DNA from: an uncultured Clostridia bacterium
GTDB taxonomy: Bacteria > Bacillota > Clostridia > Christensenellales > UBA3700
NCBI GenBank assembly: GCA_947037025.1
Contig: CAMQSU010000013.1
Coordinates: 1-41,505 of the forward strand
Length of the DNA: 41,505 nucleotides
Reading direction: 5' to 3'
The notes under the pieces were generated by a model, which was not told where the DNA came from, searched no databases, and saw nothing but the letters and a program-made list of their open reading frames with translations. The stretch's first letter is position 1, and each line of letters opens with the position of its first letter. Below, one piece after another: positions 16,294 to 24,503 of the stretch. The translations under genes were made by a program, and so were the position numbers.

Positions 16294-16560
16294 TTAATTG
16301 CACTTGTAAATGCAATGTTCTGACATGTCGTGCATTGCTTTAAAAATGCAGTCAAGACTTCCTATAATATCAAGGTCTATAAGCTCCGGATACTTGTCAT
16401 GAAGTTTGTATAAATCTTTTAGTACATAGAACTGTCTTTTTAATATTGTAGATAAATATATCTTGTCATGACCTAACATTTCACGATCTTCAAGTTGCAA
16501 CATTACACCGCGACCATTATTAACCACTACATTCATCATGCTATCAATTATCTTTTCCAT
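16294..16560 (-). CDS. Small unrecognised protein (88 aa)
   Basis: Not recognised. The 88 residues are mostly predicted helical and soluble, without membrane segment or signal peptide. Two cysteines close the C-terminus (EHCIYKCN) and one more lies at IGSLDCIF. The reading frame is supported by AAGGAGA 8 bases before the ATG and by an extended -10 promoter (16599-16607). It is divergent from the gerABC operon and upstream of the XRE gene on the same strand. Confidence 0.65.
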   Translation of the reverse strand: MEKIIDSMMNVVVNNGRGVMLQLEDREMLGHDKIYLSTILKRQFYVLKDLYKLHDKYPELIDLDIIGSLDCIFKAMHDMSEHCIYKCN

Positions 16561-16598
16561 TTTAATTTCTCCTTTGCGTTTGTTATTACTATATATGC

Positions 16599-16637
16599 AT
16601 TATAGCATAAGTAATATGACAACTGTCTGTCATATTA
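16599..16637 (-). promoter_or_regulatory. Extended -10 promoter overlapped by a palindrome
   Basis: For the 88-residue gene on the minus strand, TGC-TATAAT (16607-16599) forms an extended -10. Its -35 zone falls inside a perfect 10-base inverted repeat, TAATATGACA (16612-16621) and TGTCATATTA (16628-16637) with a 6-base centre. This is the usual geometry of a repressor operator. It also lies 64 bases upstream of gerA on the other strand. Confidence 0.5.
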
Positions 16638-16700
16638 TAAAACTTTTTCATTTATTTTTCGTGTTTGAATAAAAAAGCATGAAAGTGCAATAATTGAAAC

Positions 16701-18167
16701 ATGATTAGATATAAGAGAGATAGAGAAAAACTAGAAGAAATGTTCGGCGGAACAAAAGACATACTTTTCCTTGATATAGAGGTTGCGGGCAAAAGTGCCG
16801 TGCTTGTGTATGTCGATGGACTTAGCGATAAAAATTTATTTGATAGGAATATTATTGAGCCTCTAAAGAAAGCGGAGGATCTTGAAGATATTACTTGTGA
16901 TGAAATAAACAAACTAATTTTCATCACTGACCCTATTATTGTTGCAAAAGATATTGATGAATTTGCACTCAAGATTTGTGACGGCGATATTGGACTTTTA
17001 ATTGATGGTGCTAGAGAGTACATGGTGCTTAGTTTAAGAAGCTACATCATGCGAAGCATACAAGAACCGCCAATGTCAGTCAACATAAAAGGCCCGAGAG
17101 AAGGGTTTATAGAGGACATGAAAATAAACATGACCATGATTAGGCGTAGACTTAGGACAACTGACCTAAGATTTGACATGTTCAAAGTGGGCAAATATAC
17201 AGGAACTAGTGTTTCCGTTGTATACATTGATGGAGTCGCAGACCCAGAAATAGTAAAAGAGATAGAAAAAAGAATTGAAGCGATAGAAGTTGATGGCATT
17301 GTAGATAGTTCGTATATATCGAGGTATATTGAGGACAATAAAAGCTCGCTATTCAATCAGGTAGGAACAGCGGAAAAGCCAGATATAATCGCTGCAAAAT
17401 TACTAGAAGGACGAGTTGCAATAGTTGTAGATGGCTCACCGATAGTGCTAACATTACCGTTCATATTATTCGAGCATTTTCAAGCAAGCGAAGATTATTA
17501 TATTAAGCCATACAGGGCGACCGTTACAAGGATTCTAAGATTATTTGCGATGTTAATTGCGATAATGTTGCCAGCAACATATGTTGCGCTGCAAGAGTTT
17601 CAATACCAATTATTACCTCTCAAACTGTTAGTTGTAATAATGAATAGTATTCACGGAGTACCGCTAACGCCGACCCTTGAAATGTTAACATTATTGTTAA
17701 TTTTCGAAGTTTTGAATGAGGCGAGTTTGCGAATGCCGAAGTATGTTGGTACGGCAATTTCGATAGTTGGTGCGATAGTATTAGGCGAAACTGCTGTCAA
17801 TGCAGGGTTGTTATCAATACCATCAGTACTCATAACAGCAATATCTACAATAGGACTTTACAGCGTTCCGGATGAAGTAGAAGCTGGCAGCGTTTTGAGA
17901 ATGGGATTTGTAGTGATATCTGGTTTGATAGGTATGTTTGGGTTAATTGTGTCTTTTATGGTGCTAACGACATATTTAGTCGGATTAAAATCTTATAAGT
18001 CAAGTTATATGACTCCATTCGCACCGCTATTGCCGTCTGATTTAAAAGATACACTAATAAAATGCAATCAAATTAAAATGACAAAGCGTCCTTACAGCGT
18101 TTCGACAAGTAACCGAACACGCGCAAAGAAACTAAATACAAGGAGTGATAAAGATAATGTTAAATAA
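16701..18167 (+). CDS. gerAA: Spore germination protein, GerA/GerAA family
   Basis: A 488-residue A subunit of a GerA-type nutrient germinant receptor, which sits in the inner spore membrane. The N-terminal soluble region (about 1-270) has the two subdomain pattern of the family (LVYVDGLSDKNLF, then SVVYIDGVADPEIV). The membrane part starts at YKPYRATVTRILRL and holds about four to five hydrophobic segments, including VPLTPTLEMLTLLLIFEVLNEA. Start: an in-frame stop lies at 16695-16697, so ATG 16701 is the first possible; it has no visible ribosome binding site. It overlaps gerB by 11 bases. The symbol denotes family only; the germinant is unknown. Confidence 0.92.
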   Translation: MIRYKRDREKLEEMFGGTKDILFLDIEVAGKSAVLVYVDGLSDKNLFDRNIIEPLKKAEDLEDITCDEINKLIFITDPIIVAKDIDEFALKICDGDIGLLIDGAREYMVLSLRSYIMRSIQEPPMSVNIKGPREGFIEDMKINMTMIRRRLRTTDLRFDMFKVGKYTGTSVSVVYIDGVADPEIVKEIEKRIEAIEVDGIVDSSYISRYIEDNKSSLFNQVGTAEKPDIIAAKLLEGRVAIVVDGSPIVLTLPFILFEHFQASEDYYIKPYRATVTRILRLFAMLIAIMLPATYVALQEFQYQLLPLKLLVVIMNSIHGVPLTPTLEMLTLLLIFEVLNEASLRMPKYVGTAISIVGAIVLGETAVNAGLLSIPSVLITAISTIGLYSVPDEVEAGSVLRMGFVVISGLIGMFGLIVSFMVLTTYLVGLKSYKSSYMTPFAPLLPSDLKDTLIKCNQIKMTKRPYSVSTSNRTRAKKLNTRSDKDNVK

Positions 18168-19332
18168 TAATACTATATATAATAGTCAGTTCGCATCATT
18201 ATCATTTATCACGATGATTACTTTCAAAACGGCGATGTTGCCTAAGTATTTGGCAAGTGCAGTTGGTAGAGATAGCTGGATTACCGTTCTAATAATGGTA
18301 GCTATAGAATTGTTAATGTATGTTGCCGTATATTATACCGCAAGACGAATAAATCTACAAGAAGAAAAAAACAAAGTGTTTATTGCGCCAATTATGTTAG
18401 CAATATTTATGCTATCAATGGTTAGAGTCATTGTGTTATATAGTGAAATGGTCGATTATACAGCTACAACTCTTTTCGATCACAGAAGATCTATATTCAT
18501 TATTATCACCTTTGCACCCGTGCTAGGATACCTAGTATATAAGGGTGGAAATGTCATTGCAAGACTTGGCGAAATTTTACTTTATGTAGTTGTCGCTGTC
18601 ATTGCAACTCAAACAGTTCTTATCCAAATTGATCTTGATTGGTCAAATATTTTGCCTGTAATGGTAGATAATGGAGATAAAGTTGGTAAGGGCATCTATA
18701 ATCATTTTATGTGGTTTGGCGATTTTATACCGCTGTTATTTTTCAGTGTTGTAAACAATAAAAACAAAATAATGGCAAAAATTTCCGTACCTATTGCATT
18801 AACTGTTGCGGGCGTATTAGTTGTGTTGTTTTTCTTAGTATTTACCGCAGCATATGGAGGAGCGGGTATTCTTGTCAACTATGCTTTTAATAAAATGGCA
18901 GTATTTAACAAAATATCAGCACTTGTAGGAGCAAGTAACGCACTAAGTGTGACAACATGGCTTATAATGGCACTGCTTCAACTTTCTATGCTAATATATT
19001 CTGCTGCAATGTCGCTAAGTTATTTTATAAAAAAGAAAAACTTAGCAATCGTCATAGTCATCGTAGCCGTATCATTAATTGAAGCATTTTGGGTGCAAAA
19101 TGTTAATAATGGTTATGCATTTGCAACAAGCTGGGTAAAGTGGGGTGTGGCTGCAATTCAGTATACAGTTCCTGTAATTCTAGCTGGATATGCAAGATAC
19201 AAAACAAGTAAAGCAAAGTTGGTAAAAAATGACAAGGCTGTACAAACTAACAACCAAAAAGAATCATCAGATACGGAAGATCCCGTTAAAAATAGTCAGC
19301 TTAACGGACGCAAAAGCGAGGTGAGTGCATGA
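18157..19332 (+). CDS. gerAB: Spore germination protein, GerB/GerAB family (APC-type transporter fold)
   Basis: A 391-residue membrane subunit of the germinant receptor with about ten hydrophobic helices, related to amino-acid permeases; in B. subtilis this subunit binds the germinant. The N-terminal helix ends with the family pattern AVGRDSWITVLI. The last about 35 residues are a polar cytoplasmic tail. ATG 18157 is preferred over GTG 18145 because AAGGAGTGA sits 8 bases before it. It overlaps gerA by 11 bases and gerC by 4 (ATGA), so the operon is translationally coupled. Confidence 0.93.
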   Translation: MLNNNTIYNSQFASLSFITMITFKTAMLPKYLASAVGRDSWITVLIMVAIELLMYVAVYYTARRINLQEEKNKVFIAPIMLAIFMLSMVRVIVLYSEMVDYTATTLFDHRRSIFIIITFAPVLGYLVYKGGNVIARLGEILLYVVVAVIATQTVLIQIDLDWSNILPVMVDNGDKVGKGIYNHFMWFGDFIPLLFFSVVNNKNKIMAKISVPIALTVAGVLVVLFFLVFTAAYGGAGILVNYAFNKMAVFNKISALVGASNALSVTTWLIMALLQLSMLIYSAAMSLSYFIKKKNLAIVIVIVAVSLIEAFWVQNVNNGYAFATSWVKWGVAAIQYTVPVILAGYARYKTSKAKLVKNDKAVQTNNQKESSDTEDPVKNSQLNGRKSEVSA

Positions 19333-20462
19333 GTATATTAATAAAATATAAATGGCTTGCACTAGTGCTTGCAGTAGTGTTTATGCTTGTAATTGATAGC
19401 ATGGTGTATAATGTAAGTATCTCGCATAGAGGTATTGCAATAGGACTTGGGATTGATATTGAAGAAGGCGAAATTTCATTAACTGCCCAAGTAGTTTTGC
19501 CTAAAAATGGCGGAGTATCATCAGGAGGAAACAACTTTATAAATTATAATGCAAAGGCAAAAGATATGGAAAAAGCAATCGATATTATCGGTGCGGAGTC
19601 TGGGTTAGAATTATCAGTAGCTCACACATCAATTATTGTAGTAGGAAAGTCTGTTATAGAGTCTGCAAGGTATGATTTATTTAGGTATTTCATTAGTGAT
19701 GATAAAATCAATGACAATGTACTAATTGCAATGGCGGAGGACAAGGCAGCAGATGTGATGAAGGCAAAAGTTCCGGTTGGCGAGGTCGCCTCATTGCAAT
19801 TATTAAATCAACTGTCGCCAGCCAAGCATCCACTAGGATTAATCGCAGTTAATCTAAAAGATTTCACAAGCAGAATGTTTTGCGGACAAGGAGAAAATTA
19901 TTTGCCAATAGTTTCCATTATACCAACAACCCCATCAAGTGACCAATCAAAGGACAAGGTAGATAAAGCTGATGCTTTCAAGATGGACAAAACGGCGATA
20001 ATGGATAAAGAGGGGTTAAAAGGAGAGCTTGACAGCAAGGGTTCGGAAGGATTAAGTCTTATTACAAATAATTTGCAAGACGGCGTAATTGATATTGTAG
20101 GAAGTGATGATAGAGATATAAGTGTGCATATTGTTGACTCAAAATCAGGTGTAAAATACGATTATAAAAACAGAAAATACAAGGTGAATTTAGCTCTAAA
20201 AACATCAAGAAGTGAGGGTAGATATGAGCCGGATAACACATATAGTTATCTGCTTGATGATCAGGAAATTGCTGATCTACAAAAAGGCATCATTGATAGA
20301 GTTAGCAGCGTGATATCATATTCTGAAGAAATCGGAGTGGATATATTAGGTATAAAGGAAGGATTTTATAGATATAACCCAAAGCAAAAGTATAATATAA
20401 TGACTGATGATTTTCTAAAAACTGTTAAATTAGAGATAAATTTTAAGATAATTCAACGATAA
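19329..20462 (+). CDS. gerAC: Spore germination protein, GerC/GerAC family, without lipobox
   Basis: A 377-residue C subunit of the receptor. Family hallmarks are IGLGIDIEEGEISLTAQVV (residues 38-56), AHTSIIVVGKSV and the C-terminal domain ending FLKTVKLEINFKIIQR. Typical GerC proteins are lipoproteins with a cysteine right after a short signal peptide. Here the hydrophobic segment (about residues 9-23) is followed by DSMVYNVSISHRG, and there is no cysteine in the first 60 residues. It is probably an uncleaved membrane anchor instead. GAGGTGAG precedes the ATG, which overlaps the gerB stop. No terminator was seen in 20463-20677, which otherwise carries the ktrB promoter. Confidence 0.9.
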   Translation: MSILIKYKWLALVLAVVFMLVIDSMVYNVSISHRGIAIGLGIDIEEGEISLTAQVVLPKNGGVSSGGNNFINYNAKAKDMEKAIDIIGAESGLELSVAHTSIIVVGKSVIESARYDLFRYFISDDKINDNVLIAMAEDKAADVMKAKVPVGEVASLQLLNQLSPAKHPLGLIAVNLKDFTSRMFCGQGENYLPIVSIIPTTPSSDQSKDKVDKADAFKMDKTAIMDKEGLKGELDSKGSEGLSLITNNLQDGVIDIVGSDDRDISVHIVDSKSGVKYDYKNRKYKVNLALKTSRSEGRYEPDNTYSYLLDDQEIADLQKGIIDRVSSVISYSEEIGVDILGIKEGFYRYNPKQKYNIMTDDFLKTVKLEINFKIIQR

Positions 20463-20580
20463 TTTAGCAATATATTTAGCATGGATTTAAATAAAAAAGC
20501 ATAAACATTGCAAATCTTGACTATCAATAGTAATTATTATCTATTAATATTAAAATTGTTAAAGTATTATCATTAAAGGG

Positions 20581-20609
20581 TTGATATATTCTTGATTATT
20601 TGTTATAAT
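20581..20609 (+). promoter_or_regulatory. sigma-A promoter with extended -10 for ktrBA
   Basis: TTGATA (20581-20586), a 17-base spacer ending TGT, and TATAAT (20604-20609). The leader is only about 60 bases, too short for a ydaO/c-di-AMP riboswitch. Confidence 0.75.
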
Positions 20610-20677
20610 TATGTATAGTAATTAAGCAGACGGCAGCAATGCAAAGCATAAATTACTGTTTTTAATCGAGGTATATA

Positions 20678-22048
20678 ATGATAAAAGAAAGAAGAATAAA
20701 AAAAATATTTACACCTACGAGAGTAATAGTGCTTGGATTTGCAGCTATTATTTTTGCGGGTGCTTTTTTGTTGTCATTGCCATTTTCGCACAACAATAAT
20801 ATGTGGTTCCCGTTTGTAGATTCACTATTTACATCAACTTCCGCAGTGTGTGTAACAGGACTTGTAGTGGTTGATACTGCAACGCAATTTAGTGCTTTCG
20901 GGCAAGTGGTAATTCTTTTGCTAATTCAGATCGGCGGACTAGGTTTCATGACTGCAACAACGTTACTATTTATGATGATGAGAAAGCGTATCAATTTAAA
21001 AAGCAGATTAATTATGCAAGAGGCTATCAGCGAGAACAGACTGCAAGGAATAGTAAAATCTATTAAGCGAATTTTAATATTAACTTTCACAATTGAACTA
21101 ATCGGAGCGTTTATTTTAATGTGTAGTTTTATACCAAGATATGGTGCGTATGGTATTTGGGTAAGTATATTTGTTAGTGTTTCAGCCTTTTGTAATGCAG
21201 GCTTTGATATTTTAGGAGTTATTGAGGGCGGTGAGTTTGTGTCTATTATTCCTTTTGTATCTAACTGGTATGTATGCCTTCCAATAATAGCGCTTATCAT
21301 ATTAGGCGGTATCGGGTTTATGGTAATAAGCGATGTAGGACAAGCAGCGATTAAAAAGAAACGCCTTAGCATTAACACTAAAATGGTATTAATTACAACG
21401 GCAATATTAATCGTAATAGGATGGATTATTTTCCTTGCAAGCGAGTGGAATGGATTGCTAGCAGATTACAGCGTTGGTACAAAATTTTTAGCAGCATTAT
21501 TTCAGTCAGTCACACCGCGTACTGCAGGATTTAATTCAATTGATCAAGCAACACTTACACCTATATCTTATCTTACTACTGTCATGTTGATGTTTGTTGG
21601 AGCATCACCGTCATCAACTGGTGGAGGAGTAAAAACGACAACTATAGCAGTGATTGTACTAACATGTATTAGGACTTTGCAAGGCGAAAAAGATGTTAAT
21701 TTAAACAAATCTAAAATTAATATTATGAACATAAGGAAAGCAATGACATTAATAATTATCGCAATTACATTGATATTTATTAATTCATTTATTATAACAG
21801 GATTAGAGTCGTCTAATCCAAATATTGGGCTAAAGGAAATAATTTATGAAGTTACAAGTGCATTTTCAACTGTCGGGCTGAGCATGGGTATAACTCCATC
21901 GCTTAGCTCAGGCAGTAAAATAATCTTGTGTCTTACAATGTTTATAGGTAGAGTGGGAGCACTTACAATAGGCTTCTCGTTAATAAAAAATAACAAAAAT
22001 TTTAATAGTAAGATTGAGTATACTGATGCTAAAATCTTAATTGGTTAG
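20678..22048 (+). CDS. ktrB: Potassium uptake channel subunit, KtrB/TrkH family
   Basis: A 456-residue membrane protein with four repeated M1-P-M2 units. The four selectivity-filter loops are visible: STSAVCVTGLVV, SVSAFCNAGFD, SVTPRTAGFNS and TSAFSTVGLSM, each with the central glycine. The length and short N-terminus suit KtrB rather than the longer Escherichia coli TrkH. It works with the ktrA gene product 10 bases downstream. RBS GAGG lies before the ATG. It is a constitutive uptake system for K+ (Na+-linked in many Ktr systems); here expression probably depends on the extended -10 promoter. Confidence 0.93.
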   Translation: MIKERRIKKIFTPTRVIVLGFAAIIFAGAFLLSLPFSHNNNMWFPFVDSLFTSTSAVCVTGLVVVDTATQFSAFGQVVILLLIQIGGLGFMTATTLLFMMMRKRINLKSRLIMQEAISENRLQGIVKSIKRILILTFTIELIGAFILMCSFIPRYGAYGIWVSIFVSVSAFCNAGFDILGVIEGGEFVSIIPFVSNWYVCLPIIALIILGGIGFMVISDVGQAAIKKKRLSINTKMVLITTAILIVIGWIIFLASEWNGLLADYSVGTKFLAALFQSVTPRTAGFNSIDQATLTPISYLTTVMLMFVGASPSSTGGGVKTTTIAVIVLTCIRTLQGEKDVNLNKSKINIMNIRKAMTLIIIAITLIFINSFIITGLESSNPNIGLKEIIYEVTSAFSTVGLSMGITPSLSSGSKIILCLTMFIGRVGALTIGFSLIKNNKNFNSKIEYTDAKILIG

Positions 22049-22057
22049 GAGGAATAT

Positions 22058-22741
22058 ATGGCTATAGTTAATAAGGAAATGTCAGAGTTTGCTGTCATTG
22101 GTTTAGGAAAATTTGGTAGTGCAATGACAAGAGAGTTGCACGGAATGGGCAAGCAAGTTCTTGCTATAGATATGAATGAGGATAAAGTCAATGCTATTGC
22201 GGATTTTGCAACGCATTCTGTTGTTGCTGATGCATCGGATGAGCAAGCAATGACAGCGTTAGGAATAAGAAATTTTGACGCCGTGATAGTGTGTATGGGC
22301 TCTAATATGCAAGCTAGTATTTTAACTACATTAATTTGTAAAGAGCAGGGTGCACCGTTTATCATTGCAAAAGCCAATAGCAAAAAGCATAAGGTAGTAC
22401 TAACTAAAATCGGTGCTGATTTAGTTATCGAGCCAGAGGAAGAAATGGCTCAAAAATTAGCAGTTCAATTAGTGACTCCACATCTTAACGACCTTATGGT
22501 GCTTGATGATTATTTTACTATTGCTGAGACGGAAGTCCCTGAAAAGTGGGCTGATAGAACTTTAATTGATGTTGATATTCGTAGAAAATATGGAGTTACT
22601 CTTATGTTAATTAAAAGTGGCGATAAAGTCGTATCAAGTCCAAGCGGAGAATGTTATTTAAGGCATGGCGATACTATCGTAATTGGCGGAGAAAATGCAA
22701 AAGTAAACAAGTTTATTGATAAGCTTGCAATTATGAAATAA
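22058..22741 (+). CDS. ktrA: Potassium channel gating subunit, KtrA/TrkA (RCK domain)
   Basis: A 227-residue cytoplasmic RCK protein. A Rossmann NAD(H)/ATP-binding domain with GLGKFG (15-20) and the acidic end of strand 2 (Asp38) is followed by a C-terminal RCK_C domain (about 140-227), a known site of c-di-AMP binding in other species. It forms the ring that gates KtrB. AGGAGG overlaps the ktrB stop codon, so translation is coupled. A strong terminator follows. Confidence 0.94.
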   Translation: MAIVNKEMSEFAVIGLGKFGSAMTRELHGMGKQVLAIDMNEDKVNAIADFATHSVVADASDEQAMTALGIRNFDAVIVCMGSNMQASILTTLICKEQGAPFIIAKANSKKHKVVLTKIGADLVIEPEEEMAQKLAVQLVTPHLNDLMVLDDYFTIAETEVPEKWADRTLIDVDIRRKYGVTLMLIKSGDKVVSSPSGECYLRHGDTIVIGGENAKVNKFIDKLAIMK

Positions 22742-22761
22742 TTATATAATTAAAATATTTT

Positions 22762-22809
22762 AATATACTATTATCATATAAAAACAATGTGATAATAGTA
22801 TATTTTTTT
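22762..22809 (+). terminator. Terminator after ktrBA
   Basis: A perfect 15-base-pair stem (22762-22776 with 22790-22804) with a 13-base loop is followed directly by TTTTT. The rest of the 22742-23192 gap is AT-rich and empty apart from the serS terminator. Confidence 0.85.
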
Positions 22810-23042
22810 ATGCAAGTTTGTATAAATAATTATCAAATAATATCATTATATTTTTCTTATATAATTAGTTAAAAAGTCATTAATATATTGGCTTATAAAA
22901 TTTATATTAATATAATTTATTTTTGATAATTTTGAATATATTAAGATATATTCACCTAGAATGCATATTAATTTGATTTATTATAGTACTATTATCATTA
23001 TTAATTTATAAAAATGAGTACAAAAACAAGTAAAATAAATAC

Positions 23043-23075
23043 AAAAATGCACTGCAGTATATGCAGTGCATTTTT
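23043..23075 (-). terminator. Bidirectional terminator after leuS-serS
   Basis: AAAAATGCACTGCA (23043-23056) pairs with TGCAGTGCATTTTT (23062-23075) around a 5-base loop. On the minus strand it ends the leuS-serS unit, 118 bases past serS, with a T-run. Confidence 0.8.
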
Positions 23076-23192
23076 ATATAGTTTTTTTTAAAAATTAAAT
23101 GAATAAATATTCAGTTATTTTAAGGAAAATAATATATTATTTTATAAAGTAACCATGTTGGTAACTTAAAACATATTATTCATAATTTTATA

Positions 23193-24488
23193 TTATTTTT
23201 TAGTAGGAACTTCAATTTTATCCTTACCACCCATGTACATTCTAAGTGCAGTAGGAATGTTGATTGAACCATCGCTATTGATGTTATTCTCTAGGAATGC
23301 AATAAGCATACGCGGAGGAGCAACAACAGTATTATTTAATGTGTGAGGGAAATAATTTCCATTATCCTTATCTCTAATTCTAATCCCTAAACGTCTAGCT
23401 TGAGCATCGCCTAAGTTAGAGCAGCTACCAACTTCAAAGTATTTTTTTTGACGAGGAGACCATGCTTCAACATCAATGCTTTTTACCTTTAAGTCTGCAA
23501 GGTCACCAGAGCAACATTCAAGTGCTCGTACAGGAATATCTAGCGTTTTAAAGAATTCAATACTATTCATATATAGTGTGTCAAACCATTTTTCACTATC
23601 TTCTGGCTCGCAAACAACGACCATTTCTTGCTTTTCGAATTGATGAATGCGATAAACACCACGCTCCTCAATACCATGCGCGCCCACTTCCTTTCCAAAG
23701 CAAGGAGAGTAGCTAGTCATTGTTTGAGGGAGAGTATCTTTGTCAGATATTGTGTCTTGATATCTACCTATCATTGAGTGTTCTGAAGTGCCAATAAGGT
23801 ATAAATCTTCACCTTCAATTTTGTACATCATTCCTTCCATTTCAGCAAAGCTCATAACGCCTGTTACAACGCTAGATCTTATCATGAAAGGAGGAATGCA
23901 ATAAGTAAAACCTTTATCAATCATAAAGTCACGAGCATATGAAAGTATGCCAGAGTGTAGCCTTGCAATGTCGCCAAGTAAATAATAGAAACCATTTCCA
24001 CTAGTTTTTCTAGCGCTATCTAAATCACAGCCATTTAACTTTTCCATAATATCTAAGTGATAAGGAACTTCAAAGTTAGGCACTTTAGGTTCGCCATATA
24101 TTTTAACTTCAACATTCTCACTATCGTCGCGACCAATCGGAACGCTATCAGCAACTATATTAGGTATAACCATCATTCTTTTTTTGATTTCCTCAGTCAA
24201 AACATTTTCATTTGTCTCTAGTTCAGCAAGTTCTTTAGCAATATTGGCTACTTGTAATTTAGTAGCAACCGCCTCATCTTTTTTACCTTGACTCATAAGA
24301 ATCCCGATCTCTTTGCTAATGCTGTTTCGCATACTGCGAAGGTCATCGCAACGCTTTTTAGCAGCACGAAACTCTTCGTCCATAGCAATTATTTCATCGA
24401 CAAGAACAAGTTTATCATCTTGAAATTTCTTTTTAATATTTGCTTTTACTACATCAGGGTTAGCCCTTAAAAATTTAATATCTATCAT
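23193..24488 (-). CDS. serS: Seryl-tRNA synthetase
   Basis: A 431-residue class II synthetase of usual length. The N-terminal tRNA-binding coiled coil spans about residues 30-105 (MDEEFRAAKKRCDDLRSMRN...). The catalytic core has the motif 2 region ERGVYRIHQFEKQEMVVVCEP and the motif 3 region LNNTVVAPPRMLIAFLEN. It charges tRNA-Ser; one such tRNA starts at base 45 of this window. RBS GAGG precedes the ATG. It lies 15 bases downstream of leuS and is evidently co-transcribed with it. Confidence 0.97.
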   Translation of the reverse strand: MIDIKFLRANPDVVKANIKKKFQDDKLVLVDEIIAMDEEFRAAKKRCDDLRSMRNSISKEIGILMSQGKKDEAVATKLQVANIAKELAELETNENVLTEEIKKRMMVIPNIVADSVPIGRDDSENVEVKIYGEPKVPNFEVPYHLDIMEKLNGCDLDSARKTSGNGFYYLLGDIARLHSGILSYARDFMIDKGFTYCIPPFMIRSSVVTGVMSFAEMEGMMYKIEGEDLYLIGTSEHSMIGRYQDTISDKDTLPQTMTSYSPCFGKEVGAHGIEERGVYRIHQFEKQEMVVVCEPEDSEKWFDTLYMNSIEFFKTLDIPVRALECCSGDLADLKVKSIDVEAWSPRQKKYFEVGSCSNLGDAQARRLGIRIRDKDNGNYFPHTLNNTVVAPPRMLIAFLENNINSDGSINIPTALRMYMGGKDKIEVPTKK

Positions 24489-24503
24489 ACTTTTACCTCG
24501 TAA

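Noticed and set aside
16666..16695. Forespore sigma-G promoter before gerA
   Set aside because: TGAATA at 16666-16671 fits a -35, but the sequence 17 bases on (AATAATT) is a poor -10 and the start codon would be almost at the transcript start.
20463..20677. c-di-AMP (ydaO) riboswitch before ktrBA
   Set aside because: The leader after the mapped promoter is about 60 bases, too short, and no matching motifs are seen.
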